Assembly: GCA_029880545.1 (NCBI GenBank)
Contig: JAOUOD010000010.1
Coordinates: 1 to 64,000 of the forward strand
DNA length: 64,000 bases
Direction: 5' to 3'
Origin: Gammaproteobacteria bacterium
GTDB lineage: Bacteria; Pseudomonadota; Gammaproteobacteria; Acidiferrobacterales; SZUA-150
The notes below the pieces were generated by a model, which made no database searches, was not told the DNA's origin, and was given only the letters and a program-made list of their open reading frames with translations. Both the position numbers and the translations under genes were made by a program. How positions within the stretch are numbered: position 1 is the stretch's first letter; the number at the start of each line of letters is the position of its first letter. Positions 23,896 through 33,103 of this stretch are shown in pieces.

Positions 23896-24826
23896 GGCGC
23901 ACCACCTCCGCATCGATCACATCGCCCTTGATCGGTGACGTGTTGCGGTTGATGAGCTCAATGAGTTTCTGCTGTCCCTTTGTCTGGTGCTCCAGGAATT
24001 GCTGCATGGTCTCGCGGTCATTCTCGGCATGCTCCAGAAAGCCCTGGGTGATCTCCTGCTCATCCTGCACCTTGGCAGTCATGCCCATGTCGCCCAGCGC
24101 CAGGTTGTTTTTGCCAATGAATTCCATCAGCGGTTTGAGCAACGGATGGGCTCGCAGCTCCGTCAGCACCTCCTTGGCACCGGTGTCCGGATCCGTCACC
24201 TCGCCAATATGCAGGCGGCCCTCTTTATCGAAACCATAAACCGGGGATTCGATCTGCACACCCTTGCTGATAATGCCCAGCAGCATGTCATCGATGATCG
24301 CGCGGAGAGTTGCCTGCAGTTCTGCGTTGTATCGCTGCAGCTTGCTCGGATCCTGCTGCTCAAATGCAGCCAGGTGTTTCATATAGAGCTCGGTTCGAAT
24401 CAAACACACCTTTTCATCAAAACACTCCAGGGAGCGCCGATATCGGCAACCGTTGCAGGCGTCATACTTGCCAGGCTTTGCGGGGAAATATCGGGCCACC
24501 TTCGCGTGCAGGCCGGTGGTCATCCGGTTAAACCGGGTAATCAGCGCCTCCTGCGGTGTAGGGTGTCCCTCCAGGTTCGCCGCGCTGGATGCCTTGCCCT
24601 CCGGCGTCTTCGGCCCCGTAGCGCTCGCCCAGCCCTTTAGCAGATTGCGCTGCCAATGCGCCTGCGGCGCCTCATCACCGCACTCAGGACACCGGCCAAA
24701 GTACTCCCACGGATGCCACGGACGTGACTCATCGGGCTCCACCCTGGTTGGTGCAGCCTCAAACTTCTCGCCGCAGCTGCAGATAAACTTCGCAGCCGGC
24801 AGTTGATCATCGGATTTTTCACCCAT
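23888..24826 (-). CDS. Zinc-binding small terminase subunit candidate
   Basis: A 312-residue protein. The N-terminus has two Cys pairs (ICSCGEKF, RCPECGDE) forming a zinc ribbon, then WASATGPKTPEGKASSAAN, a motif often found in phage and plasmid DNA-binding proteins, and a third Cys cluster (CNGCRYRRSLEC). The C-terminal 60 residues are a coiled coil rich in Gln/Glu. As the first gene of the packaging operon, directly before XF1762 and TerL, it is most simply the small terminase or DNA-recognition subunit, though I see no exact family match. Confidence 0.65.
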   Translation of the reverse strand: MGEKSDDQLPAAKFICSCGEKFEAAPTRVEPDESRPWHPWEYFGRCPECGDEAPQAHWQRNLLKGWASATGPKTPEGKASSAANLEGHPTPQEALITRFNRMTTGLHAKVARYFPAKPGKYDACNGCRYRRSLECFDEKVCLIRTELYMKHLAAFEQQDPSKLQRYNAELQATLRAIIDDMLLGIISKGVQIESPVYGFDKEGRLHIGEVTDPDTGAKEVLTELRAHPLLKPLMEFIGKNNLALGDMGMTAKVQDEQEITQGFLEHAENDRETMQQFLEHQTKGQQKLIELINRNTSPIKGDVIDAEVVRRE

Positions 24827-24850
24827 TCCCGCGAAAATAGGTGTTTAGGA

Positions 24851-24880
24851 TGGACAGAAAAAGGGGATTTATGTCACGCT
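24851..24880 (-). promoter_or_regulatory. 30-bp element shared with the capsid upstream region (copy 1)
   Basis: Gap-free match to 16961-16990 (23 of the first 28 positions). It ends 24 bp before the first gene's ATG, so if it is a promoter the leader is short. The core is GTGACA, TCCCC, T5, CTGTCCA on the minus strand. No consensus -10 follows. Confidence 0.6.
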
Positions 24881-25421
24881 GCGGACCGCGATGCCATTAT
24901 TGACGCAGGCATAGCCACTCTGGCCTTTTTAATCGTGGTTCTTATTGCGGCTCGCCCGGGGAGCCATTTCACATCGTGCATGACCATTCAGTCGCACCAC
25001 AATTCTTCCCGGGAACACCTGCCCGGTGGCGCCTTGCCCAGTTAACACACTGAAATGACTTTGGCGCGGCAACTTGCCAGGCGGGACGGGTATAGCGAAA
25101 TCGCGGCCTTGCTTATGGCCGGCACAGAGAACTTGCCGAATCTGTTCAATCTCCCGATTCCGGACATATTGCCCGCGCGCCTGTAGGCACGCGAGAACGC
25201 TGATCGCTGGCAAATATTGCTTCCAAAGAAGTCATTGATCTCCAGGAAACCCGGTAGCAGCAGATTCCGGTACAAAACAAACAGACGCCAATATTGGAAT
25301 TGTCCATAAACAGGAGTGGATGGCGCCCCTTGCATGCTTCAGTACATGTCGCAACAAGACCGGACTGTATTTTAATCCCGGGAAATCGGCAGTTGACCGG
25401 CTGGACTTTATGAAGAAGAAA
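24881..25421. other. Phage-host junction region without a recognisable gene
   Basis: About 540 bp between the prophage element and acpS. Two short minus-strand open frames (25042-25335 and 24929-25213) overlap in different frames and resemble nothing I know. No tRNA gene, integrase or repeated attachment sequence is seen. It may hold the phage end, a decayed host gene, or both. Confidence 0.5.
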
Positions 25422-25799
25422 TCAGCGCTCGAGTATTACAAAGGCGACAGCGTAGTCTTGTTCATCACTCAGACTGATATTCATGGCGACAATATCATGC
25501 TCACACGCAAACTTGTCAGCATAGCCGCTTAGCTTTAGCAGCGGTTTACCCAGGTTATCGTTGGTAACAGCAATATCCTTGAGGCGGAGACCATTACGGA
25601 ATCCCAGGCCCATTGCCTTCGCCGTTGCCTCCTTTGCCGCGAATCGTTTTGCCAGAAAATTGGCGCGCTTGCTGATCTTCACATACTCATCAAATTCCTG
25701 TTGCGCAAGAATTCTGCGAGCAAATTCATCGCCAAACCGGTCAATACCGTGTTGCATACGGTTAACCCGGACGATGTCGGTGCCAATACCGAATATCAC
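25422..25799 (-). CDS. acpS: Holo-[acyl-carrier-protein] synthase
   Basis: A 125-residue enzyme that transfers 4'-phosphopantetheine from CoA to apo-ACP in the cytoplasm, activating it for fatty acid synthesis. The N-terminal GIGTDIVRV with the metal-binding Asp, and the [13 protein letters not shown] motif with the catalytic Glu/Lys, are intact. The end VSLSDE-like motif is seen as [11 protein letters not shown]. It overlaps pdxJ by 4 bases, the usual pdxJ-acpS pair of gammaproteobacteria, and is the last gene of the lepB-acpS run. Confidence 0.97.
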   Translation of the reverse strand: MIFGIGTDIVRVNRMQHGIDRFGDEFARRILAQQEFDEYVKISKRANFLAKRFAAKEATAKAMGLGFRNGLRLKDIAVTNDNLGKPLLKLSGYADKFACEHDIVAMNISLSDEQDYAVAFVILER

Positions 25800-26527
25800 C
25801 GGATTTGCGCCTCTCGCATCAAACGTTTCATTTCACTCACGGCTGCCTGCATACCGACAAACAAAGCACGTGAAATTATGGCATGACCAATATTAAGCTC
25901 GCTGATACCAGTCAGACCGGCAATTGTATGAACATTTTGATAATGCAACCCATGTCCAGCATTTACCTGCAAACCAAGTTCCAGCCCGTGTTGCACCGCC
26001 CTTTCGATACGGGCGAACTCGGCTATTTTCTGTTTCTCGTTTCTGGCATCGGCGTAATGCCCGGTATGAATTTCAACTACCGGCGCGCCACAACTTTGCG
26101 CGGCATCAAGCTGGTGAAGATCGGCATCAATAAAAAGAGAAACCCTGACACCGGCATCGCCAAGTCTCTCACAGGCGCGGGCAATCTTGTCTTTTTGTCC
26201 GGCAACATCCAGGCCTCCCTCGGTTGTGAGCTCCTCTCGACGCTCAGGAACCAGGCAACAATCAGCAGGCTGTATGCGGGAAGCAATGCCGATCATTTCT
26301 TCGGTCACCGCCATTTCGAGATTCATGCGTGTTTGCAGGATGTCCTTGAGTAATTCAACATCACGATCCTGGATATGTCGACGGTCTTCACGAAGATGCA
26401 GGGTAATGGCGTCGGCACCTGCTTGCTCTGCTTCCAGCGCAGCCTGCACCGGTTCGGGGTACCGCGTACCGCGTGCCTGTCGCAATGTCGCGACGTGATC
26501 AATGTTGACTCCAAGTTTCATACTCAT
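25796..26527 (-). CDS. pdxJ: Pyridoxine 5'-phosphate synthase
   Basis: A 243-residue TIM-barrel enzyme that condenses 1-deoxyxylulose 5-phosphate with 3-amino-2-oxopropyl phosphate to pyridoxine phosphate (vitamin B6 pathway). Signature segments present are [43 protein letters not shown] and [11 protein letters not shown], including the catalytic His residues. Full length. It starts 5 bases after recO and overlaps acpS. Confidence 0.98.
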   Translation of the reverse strand: MSMKLGVNIDHVATLRQARGTRYPEPVQAALEAEQAGADAITLHLREDRRHIQDRDVELLKDILQTRMNLEMAVTEEMIGIASRIQPADCCLVPERREELTTEGGLDVAGQKDKIARACERLGDAGVRVSLFIDADLHQLDAAQSCGAPVVEIHTGHYADARNEKQKIAEFARIERAVQHGLELGLQVNAGHGLHYQNVHTIAGLTGISELNIGHAIISRALFVGMQAAVSEMKRLMREAQIR

Positions 26528-26532
26528 TTATT

Positions 26533-27288
26533 TCACTCTGGTACCATTGTTTCTTTAGCAACTGGTGTCGATTTATGAATTCGCCTCATGCGCTGTAACA
26601 TTTGCCGACTGACCAGCGGCCTGCCGTCAAGCCTCGCATCAATTGCGGCGCGCATAAGGTTGCGTACTGATGGCAGGCAGCCTGGCGCCAGGTCACCTTG
26701 CCGGAGACCGATCAGGCAGTTGCCGCTGATCACAACCCCGGATGCGCGGGCCTTGTCAGCCAGAAGCCGCGGTCCTGCGTCGATGATATAGTCATAGGTC
26801 GCGTCGCAATCAATAGCCTTCCCGCCTGCTACTTCGTGGTCGAGTACCAACCCGTAACCAAGCTCCGTCAGCAAATTCAGTTCAAACTGGCGCAGCAACA
26901 ACGCCAGATTGCCTGCCGCGGCCAGCTCTGTAATCAGGCCACGGTAATGATAAAACAGTTCCTGGTGCGGCTCCTGGTAATGAAGCACGCGCATTAATAC
27001 TTCATTCACATAAAGTCCGCAATATAGTCGCTCGCCGGCAAGTTCGGCTGCCAACGAATCAGCTTCGATACGGTTCAGGTTCATCAATTCGCCGCGACCG
27101 GACCAGCTGGTGCTATAGGACTGGAAAAGACCAATTGCCTGGCTTCCCTTTTTCGGCTGGCGTCGCACACCTTTGGCGACGACGCTGACGCGCCCGTGAT
27201 TCGGTGTAAAGAGCTCCACCAGTCGACTGGTTTCCCGGTAGTCACGCTGGTGCAGGATGAATGCCGGCTCATTGTCGACCCTGATCAT
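26533..27288 (-). CDS. recO: DNA repair protein RecO
   Basis: A 251-residue protein of the RecFOR pathway that loads RecA onto SSB-coated single-stranded DNA. The N-terminal OB fold shows AFILHQRDYRETSRLVELFTPNHGRVSVVAKGVRR. The central helical part has GLYVNEVLMRVLHYQEPHQELFYHYRGL. The C-terminus is normal. The start overlaps the era stop, in the standard rnc-era-recO order. Confidence 0.96.
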   Translation of the reverse strand: MIRVDNEPAFILHQRDYRETSRLVELFTPNHGRVSVVAKGVRRQPKKGSQAIGLFQSYSTSWSGRGELMNLNRIEADSLAAELAGERLYCGLYVNEVLMRVLHYQEPHQELFYHYRGLITELAAAGNLALLLRQFELNLLTELGYGLVLDHEVAGGKAIDCDATYDYIIDAGPRLLADKARASGVVISGNCLIGLRQGDLAPGCLPSVRNLMRAAIDARLDGRPLVSRQMLQRMRRIHKSTPVAKETMVPE

Positions 27289-28199
27289 CAGTCCTCTCCG
27301 AACCCCAGGTTGCGCAACATCATCTCGTTGTCACGCCAGTTTTCACGAACCTTGACCCACAACTGCAGAAACACCTTCTTGCCCAGGAACGCTTCGAGTT
27401 GTTTCCTGGCTTCACTGCCAATATCTTTCATGCGCTGACCTTTTTTGCCAATAACGATGGCTTTTTGGCCTTCACGCTCCACCCAGATAATGGCTTCGAT
27501 ACGGATTAGCTTTTTTTCCTCGGCATAGGATTCAATGGACACGGCAGCTGCGTGCGGCACCTCCTGTCCCAGCTGTCTGAACACCTGCTCACGAATGTAC
27601 TCACTGGCCATGAACCGGTCAGTCCGGTCAGTCAGCTGATCTTCAGGGAATACTGCCGGCTGCTCCGGCAGTTGCCGCATCAGCAATTTTTCGAGGCGAT
27701 CAAGATTCTCGCCGCGTAACGCCGAGATCGGAATAATATCCTGAATGACATCGGCTCCTGGCATGGCCGAAGATTCGGCAATAAGCGGTAACAACGCATC
27801 GCGATCCTCAAGCGTATCAACCTTGTTTATTGCGATAATCACCGGTACGTTTTCCTTAAGCGCAGCCTGCAGTATTGTCTTGTCCGTATCTGTCCAGCCG
27901 CGCGGGGTAATCAATACAACAATGGCGTCAACCCCTTCCAGCGCACCTCTGGCGATTCGGTTGATGTAGCGATTCATGGAATTCTGCCTGCTGTCGTGCA
28001 TGCCCGGCGTATCAATGAAGATCAATTGACAGGCCGGTGTCGTTCGTATTCCCAGTACTTGCTGTCTCGTGGTATGCGGACGGCGCGACGTGATGGCAAG
28101 TTTTTCCCCTACCAGGCGATTGAGCAGCGTCGATTTGCCGGCATTGGGTCGGCCAATAAGGGCCACGTAGCCACAGCGATAAGGTGTATCAGGATTCAT
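27288..28199 (-). CDS. era: GTPase Era
   Basis: A 303-residue GTPase needed for 16S rRNA maturation and 30S assembly. It has G1 GRPNAGKS, G3 DTPGMH, G4 NKVD and the C-terminal KH domain (KAIVIGKKGQRMKDIG). An in-frame start at 28271 would add 24 residues lying inside rnc. The ATG at 28199 gives the usual Era length and overlaps the rnc stop, so it is preferred. Confidence 0.97.
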   Translation of the reverse strand: MNPDTPYRCGYVALIGRPNAGKSTLLNRLVGEKLAITSRRPHTTRQQVLGIRTTPACQLIFIDTPGMHDSRQNSMNRYINRIARGALEGVDAIVVLITPRGWTDTDKTILQAALKENVPVIIAINKVDTLEDRDALLPLIAESSAMPGADVIQDIIPISALRGENLDRLEKLLMRQLPEQPAVFPEDQLTDRTDRFMASEYIREQVFRQLGQEVPHAAAVSIESYAEEKKLIRIEAIIWVEREGQKAIVIGKKGQRMKDIGSEARKQLEAFLGKKVFLQLWVKVRENWRDNEMMLRNLGFGED

Positions 28200-28875
28200 T
28201 TTGCAGTTTCTCGTAGGCGATACTGGCGGCATCCTGTTCGGCCTTGCGCCGGGAGCTGCCCCGCCCTTCAATAGGTTCCAGGCCAGGCACCTCGCAACTT
28301 ACCTGGAATTCCTGTCTGTGGGCCTTGCCCTTGATATCAACAGTCGAATAAACAGGCAGGGTCAGCCCCTGCTTTTGCAGATATTCCTGCAACCGGGTTT
28401 TCGGATCCTTGGCGGCTGTCGCGCTGGTCGTGCTTTCCAGTTCATGCTGATAAAGATGCAATACGATCTGCCGTCCGGCATCAACTCCACCGTCGACAAA
28501 CGCCGCTCCAAAAATGGCTTCCAGCGCATCGGCCAGGATAGAGTCTCGGTCAAAACCACCGCTTTTCAGTTCGCCGGTGCCGAGGCGAAGATAGTCACCC
28601 AGGCCCAGTTCGCGGGCCAGTCTTGCCAGTGTTTCCTTGCGCACAAGTCTGGCGCGCAACCTGGTCAATACGCCTTCATTAGTCTCGGGAAATCGCCTGT
28701 AGAGTTCGGCGGAGATGGTAAATCCAAGAACACTGTCACCAAGAAATTCGAGACGTTCATTGTTGACAGTGCTCTTGCTTCGATGGGTTAGCGCCTGGGG
28801 TAATATTGTTTCATCTGAAAATACATACCCCAGTTTTTTGTACAGACGGCTGAATTTAGTCGCCGGCAAAGTCAC
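28189..28875 (-). CDS. rnc: Ribonuclease III
   Basis: A 228-residue double-strand-specific RNase that processes rRNA and mRNA. The catalytic signature NERLEFLGDSVLGF is near residues 35-48, followed by DALEAIFGAAFVDGG, and the C-terminal double-stranded RNA-binding domain ends in KAEQDAASIAYEKLQ. The GTG at 28875 has AAGG at good spacing. An upstream TTG at 28896 would add 7 residues. The gene overlaps the preceding DUF4845 gene. Confidence 0.96.
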   Translation of the reverse strand: MTLPATKFSRLYKKLGYVFSDETILPQALTHRSKSTVNNERLEFLGDSVLGFTISAELYRRFPETNEGVLTRLRARLVRKETLARLARELGLGDYLRLGTGELKSGGFDRDSILADALEAIFGAAFVDGGVDAGRQIVLHLYQHELESTTSATAAKDPKTRLQEYLQKQGLTLPVYSTVDIKGKAHRQEFQVSCEVPGLEPIEGRGSSRRKAEQDAASIAYEKLQNES

Positions 28876-29263
28876 CCACCTTTTCCTTGTGATCAAACTG
28901 CACCAGTATCGATATATTGGAAAACAGCGGTGTTACGCTTTCGTAGGCAATGCGGATAACGCGGGCCCGGCCATCACGTTCAAACGCCAGATCCTGCTCA
29001 AGATTTACCGCCCGTTCTGCCATATCTATTTCGAGTCGTTTGCGGATCATTTCCTTGATCTCATATTTCGGGGCATTTTGCGCCACCGGATCCCGGGCAA
29101 GGCTGGTCAATGCACTCTTGATTTTCATGTCCGTAAGGTAGACCGGGACCATTTTTACCCCCACCAGGACAAAAAACCCGCCCACCAGTGCAATCAGCGA
29201 GAAAGACCAGATAGACATACCGCGCTGGAAGCGATGATTCATATTCATATTGTTTCGACCCAT
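28856..29263 (-). CDS. DUF4845 membrane protein between lepB and rnc
   Basis: A 135-residue protein with one N-terminal membrane helix (SFSLIALVGGFFVLVGVKMVPVYL) and a periplasmic domain with YEIKEMIRKRLEID and VIRIAYESVTPLFSNISILVQFDH. This is the DUF4845 family always found between lepB and rnc in gammaproteobacteria. Function is unknown. The ATG at 29263 has GGAGGAG at good spacing. A longer frame up to 29440 exists but overlaps lepB and is not needed. Confidence 0.9.
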   Translation of the reverse strand: MGRNNMNMNHRFQRGMSIWSFSLIALVGGFFVLVGVKMVPVYLTDMKIKSALTSLARDPVAQNAPKYEIKEMIRKRLEIDMAERAVNLEQDLAFERDGRARVIRIAYESVTPLFSNISILVQFDHKEKVGDFAGD

Positions 29264-29319
29264 GTGCACTGCTCCTCCTGTGGCCATCGTGCCTGCCCTG
29301 TAAAAATAACCGATATTGC

Positions 29320-30162
29320 CTAGTTTATCGAATTTCCCATTCGATGCCACAATACGTGGTCCCAGCTCATCCTCAAATCCCAACTGAACCAGATCATGAA
29401 GGCCTTTCCGACGACGTTGGCATCCGGGACAAATCCCCAATAACGACTGTCATTGCTGTTGTCACGATTGTCACCCATGACAAAATACTGCCCTTCAGGA
29501 ACCGTGAGCTCTATTGGCCCGGAAGCATAACTTCCTTCTTCCAGGATAACCCTGTGCTCCCCGGATTCGCCGTCCAGTTGTTCCAGGTACTGCAAGAACT
29601 TTCTTTCTCCACCGCTGATATCCCGATAAATATAGTCTGCCTGCTTGTCATAAGTCACTGCTTTTCCATTGACATGCAGCCTGTTGTCCCGGTAGGCAAT
29701 ACGATCACCCGGCACACCGATGACACGCTTGATGTAGTTTACCGAGGGGTCACGCGGAAACCGGAAAACCATGACATCACCGCGATCCGGTGCTGCAATA
29801 TTGATGACTTTTTTGTTTATCACCGGCAGGCGAACACCGTAGGCGTACTTGTTCACGACTATAAAATCACCCACCAGCAGGTTGGGCAGCATCGAACCCG
29901 ATGGAATTCTGAATGGCTCAAACAGGAACGAGCGCAATACAAATACAAACAGGATGACCGGGAAAAAACTGCGCGCGTATTCAGCCATTATTGGTTCACG
30001 CCGGATTCGCTCCACGGCATCAACGGTACCACCGGCGTTGCGCAAATCAGCCGCGCGCTGTTCGCGCCCACCTTTCATCATGAATGCATCCCAGGCCCAG
30101 ACAACGCCGGTCACAACCAGGGACAGGAACAGGAACAGCGAAAAATCCATATTATTTGTCAT
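29320..30162 (-). CDS. lepB: Signal peptidase I
   Basis: A 280-residue inner-membrane serine protease that removes signal peptides from exported proteins. Two N-terminal membrane segments occur, then the catalytic Ser motif [21 protein letters not shown], the Lys motif [27 protein letters not shown] and the box [17 protein letters not shown]. Full length. The ATG lies inside the end of lepA, the usual lepA-lepB coupling. Confidence 0.97.
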   Translation of the reverse strand: MTNNMDFSLFLFLSLVVTGVVWAWDAFMMKGGREQRAADLRNAGGTVDAVERIRREPIMAEYARSFFPVILFVFVLRSFLFEPFRIPSGSMLPNLLVGDFIVVNKYAYGVRLPVINKKVINIAAPDRGDVMVFRFPRDPSVNYIKRVIGVPGDRIAYRDNRLHVNGKAVTYDKQADYIYRDISGGERKFLQYLEQLDGESGEHRVILEEGSYASGPIELTVPEGQYFVMGDNRDNSNDSRYWGFVPDANVVGKAFMIWFSWDLRMSWDHVLWHRMGNSIN

Positions 30163-31972
30163 CCACTCTGAGCACAGCCAGGAACGCTTCCTGGGGGATT
30201 TCTACCGAACCCACCTGTTTCATTCGTTTCTTGCCGGCTTTTTGTTTTTCGAGAAGCTTGCGCTTTCGGGTGATATCGCCGCCATAACACTTGGCGGTAA
30301 CGTTTTTTCTCAATGCCTTGACCGTCTCACGGGCAATAACCTTGGCGCCGATGGCGGCCTGGATTGCCACATCAAACATTTGACGCGGAATAATCTCTCT
30401 CAGCTTTTTCGTTAACTCGCGGCCGCGGTATTGCGCCTGATCCTTGTGCACAATAATAGAGAGCGCATCAACTTTCTCGCCGTTTACCAGGACATCCAGC
30501 CGGGTCAGACTGGATGGCCGAAACTCGAGGAAGTCATAGTCCAGCGAAGCGAATCCCCTGGAAACTGATTTCAGCCGGTCAAAAAAGTCCAGCACCACTT
30601 CATTCAGCGGCAGCTCATAACTGAGCATTACCTGCTTGCCAATATACTGCATATTGCGCTGAATACCCCGCTTTTCAACACACAGCCCGATCACCGCACC
30701 GACGTAATCCTGCGGTGACAGGATGTTGGCAACAATAATAGGTTCCCGCATTTCCCGTACTGTTGACGGCTCTGGCAGGCGCGCCGGATTCTCTACCAGC
30801 AATGTCTCGCCACTGTTCAGCACCACTTCATACACCACTGTCGGCGCCGTCGTGATCAGGTCAATGTCGTACTCACGCTCCAGGCGCTCCTGGATAATCT
30901 CCATGTGCAGCATGCCGAGAAAGCCGCAACGAAATCCGAAACCAAGCGCCTCTGAAGTCTCCGGCTCATAATGCAGCGATGCATCATTAAGCAACAACTT
31001 CTCCAGGGCATCACGAAAATCGTCATAGTCCGCCGACTCCACCGGGTACAGCCCGGCAAACACACGCGGCTTGATTTCCTTGAAGCCCGGCAGCGCCGAA
31101 GCTGCGGGCTTGTTGGCGAGAGTCATGGTATCGCCGACCCGGGCGCTACGAACATCCTTGATGCCCGCAATTACGTACCCTACTTCGCCCGCTTCGAGCC
31201 GGGTGACTTTTTTGCGCTTGGGCGTGAAAATGCCGATTTCATCAACCTGGTATTCACGGCCCGTCGCCATCAGCAGAATGCGATCTTTCGGCTTCAGCGA
31301 GCCATCAACAACACGCACCAGTGATACGGTGCCAAGGTAATTATCAAACCAGGAATCGATGATCAGTGCGCGTAATGGCTTGCTTCTGTCTGCCTTGGGC
31401 GCCGGTATGCGCTTGACGATGGATTCCAGAATATCGTCAATACCAATTCCGGACTTGGCGCTGGCCTGGATGGCTTCCGATGCGTCAATCCCGATAATTT
31501 CCTCGATTTCGTTCCTGACACGATCCGGCTCCGCCGCCGGCAAATCGATCTTGTTCAGAACCGGGACAATTTCCAGGTCCAGTTCCGCTGCCGTGTAGCA
31601 GTTGGCCACCGTTTGCGCCTGAACGCCCTGGGCCGCATCGACTACCAGCAAGGCACCTTCACAAGCAGTCAGGGAGCGGGATACCTCATACGAAAAATCG
31701 ACGTGACCGGGAGTATCGATCATGTTCAGGCGATAGGTTTTACCGTCGAGCGCAGGATAATCAAGACTAACACTCTGCGCCTTGATTGTTATGCCCCGCT
31801 CACGCTCCAGGTCCATGGAGTCCAGCACCTGGGATTCCATCTCACGCTCTTCAAGCCCGCCGCAGCGCTGAATAAAACGATCGGCAATAGTCGACTTGCC
31901 ATGGTCAATGTGGGCAATGATGGAAAAATTTCGGATCAGGCCGGGATCAAGACTGTGCTCTGGATTGTTCAT
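30152..31972 (-). CDS. lepA: Elongation factor 4 (LepA)
   Basis: A 606-residue translational GTPase that acts on stalled or mistranslocated ribosomes. G1 [10 protein letters not shown]3 [12 protein letters not shown] and G4 NKIDLP are intact. The elbow and the LepA-specific C-terminal domain ([25 protein letters not shown]) are present. Length is standard (E. coli about 599). It starts 130 bp below rseB, past a hairpin terminator. Confidence 0.98.
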   Translation of the reverse strand: MNNPEHSLDPGLIRNFSIIAHIDHGKSTIADRFIQRCGGLEEREMESQVLDSMDLERERGITIKAQSVSLDYPALDGKTYRLNMIDTPGHVDFSYEVSRSLTACEGALLVVDAAQGVQAQTVANCYTAAELDLEIVPVLNKIDLPAAEPDRVRNEIEEIIGIDASEAIQASAKSGIGIDDILESIVKRIPAPKADRSKPLRALIIDSWFDNYLGTVSLVRVVDGSLKPKDRILLMATGREYQVDEIGIFTPKRKKVTRLEAGEVGYVIAGIKDVRSARVGDTMTLANKPAASALPGFKEIKPRVFAGLYPVESADYDDFRDALEKLLLNDASLHYEPETSEALGFGFRCGFLGMLHMEIIQERLEREYDIDLITTAPTVVYEVVLNSGETLLVENPARLPEPSTVREMREPIIVANILSPQDYVGAVIGLCVEKRGIQRNMQYIGKQVMLSYELPLNEVVLDFFDRLKSVSRGFASLDYDFLEFRPSSLTRLDVLVNGEKVDALSIIVHKDQAQYRGRELTKKLREIIPRQMFDVAIQAAIGAKVIARETVKALRKNVTAKCYGGDITRKRKLLEKQKAGKKRMKQVGSVEIPQEAFLAVLRVDDK

Positions 31973-32020
31973 GAAATCTCTGGATCAGGCTTTGCCGTCG
32001 GCATAGCCAAATGTTCAAAA

Positions 32021-32047
32021 ATGCAGAAAAGGCGCCGACGGCGCCTT
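32021..32047 (-). terminator. Intrinsic terminator between rseB and lepA
   Basis: AAGGCGCC (32029-32036) pairs with GGCGCCTT (32040-32047) around three bases. On the minus strand the stem is followed by TTTTC and a later T run. It should separate the rpoE-rseA-rseB unit from lepA-lepB-acpS. Confidence 0.65.
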
Positions 32048-32104
32048 CCTGCTGATACGATCGCGGCCAATCATATCCTCTCTTGGCGGCACAATAAATA
32101 GCTT

Positions 32105-33103
32105 CTATCGCTCTTTTCCGGCCTGCCAGCGCATTTGCTCGGCGATTTTCCGGACGGTTTTTTCAGGCACCTCGCCGACCACAGTAATCTGAAACTGCGC
32201 CAGGTGTCGACGCCAGGCATTAACCGCACCCATGCGGTTTCCACCGTCGTTTTGCGCCGACCGTGCAGGCTCAATGAAAACTGACACCGCCGCCAGGCCG
32301 TCCGACAACACGATGTGGGTCATCTGCTGGTTTGACATGGGCTTCATTGCGCGACGATAGCTTTTGACGACAAAACCCCGAGGCATCCATTGTGCCTGCC
32401 ACACCCGTGTATCGCCCGTGTTGTCTGTCAGTTCTCCGTCACCGTCGGAATCATGAGTCACCATCTGTTTGTGACCGGTAGTGGGCTCGAGTTCTGACCT
32501 GGCGATATTGGCGCCGATATCCACATGAGTGAACATGAATTGCTCGAGCACTTCGCCCCCGTTGGCCAGTAACTCGGCCTGGACAAGCAAGCCCGTTGCC
32601 TGATCTGCCCAGAATCGGTGGCCATAACGATATTCATCTGCCGGCATGATCTGTACTTCCCGGGCCGGGCGCCCTCCTATACGCCGGGTTTGCCCCAAAG
32701 CGAAACGATAAAAAGGCTTGAGTGTTTCCAGCATCGCGGGAACCAGTGCCGGGAAATTTTTTGTCGTCATTGAAGCACGACTGACCGTAATGGCGTTTTC
32801 GTCAGGCAGGTAACATCGAATTTCGTCGTTATTCCGAATGATTTCCCGCTTCGCACCATTGAGAGACAGCAGCCGCTCCCGCACCTGGCCTGCTGAAACC
32901 TGGTGGACAATCTCCATGGCTTCCATCTGGCCATCGTGCTGATAAACAAAATGACCGCGATAATTCAGCGTCTGCGCCGCGCGGCTCATTTTCATTAACC
33001 AATCGGTGGCGCTTTCATCGGCCATGGTCTCACTTGCCATGACTGGCACCAGCGTCAACGCGAACAGCGCGAGCACAATCCTACTTGTCTTGTTTACTGG
33101 CAT
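32105..33103 (-). CDS. rseB: Sigma-E factor regulatory protein RseB/MucB
   Basis: A 332-residue periplasmic protein with a signal peptide (IVLALFALTLVPVMAS ending near MA-DE). The N-terminal LolA-like domain (AQTLNYRGHFVYQHDGQMEAMEIVH) and the C-terminal MucB domain (GFVVKSYRRAMKPMSNQQMTHIVLSDGLAAVSVFIEP) are clear. RseB protects RseA from DegS and senses lipoprotein/LPS stress. The ATG at 33103 gives a proper signal peptide. It overlaps the rseA end. No rseC gene follows. Confidence 0.94.
   Translation of the reverse strand: MPVNKTSRIVLALFALTLVPVMASETMADESATDWLMKMSRAAQTLNYRGHFVYQHDGQMEAMEIVHQVSAGQVRERLLSLNGAKREIIRNNDEIRCYLPDENAITVSRASMTTKNFPALVPAMLETLKPFYRFALGQTRRIGGRPAREVQIMPADEYRYGHRFWADQATGLLVQAELLANGGEVLEQFMFTHVDIGANIARSELEPTTGHKQMVTHDSDGDGELTDNTGDTRVWQAQWMPRGFVVKSYRRAMKPMSNQQMTHIVLSDGLAAVSVFIEPARSAQNDGGNRMGAVNAWRRHLAQFQITVVGEVPEKTVRKIAEQMRWQAGKER

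Larger units (their letters stand above)
1..24880 (-). mobile_element. Mu-like contractile-tail prophage, late region (partial)
   Basis: About 30 tightly packed minus-strand genes encode terminase, portal, MuF head protein, protease/capsid, lysis proteins, sheath, tube, tape measure and baseplate proteins in the order known from Mu-like myoviruses. Many genes overlap by 4 bases. The module starts at the small terminase candidate near 24,826 and runs off the window at position 1 inside a gp48-like gene. No integrase, transposase, repressor or replication gene is seen, so the early region must lie left of position 1 or be missing. In Mu the early genes would precede the terminase, but here only about 600 bp separate it from host acpS. 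No attachment site or target duplication can be judged with one end absent. Confidence 0.93.

Noticed and set aside
16961-24880. The shared 30-bp element as prophage attachment sites
   Set aside because: One copy lies in the middle of the virion genes, and both precede operons; a regulatory site is simpler.
24929-25335. Two overlapping minus-strand frames below acpS
   Set aside because: They use different frames over the same DNA, have no known motif and weak starts; at most a decayed gene.
28199-28271. Longer N-terminus for Era
   Set aside because: The extra residues lie within rnc and do not resemble Era; the ATG at 28199 overlapping the rnc stop fits family length.
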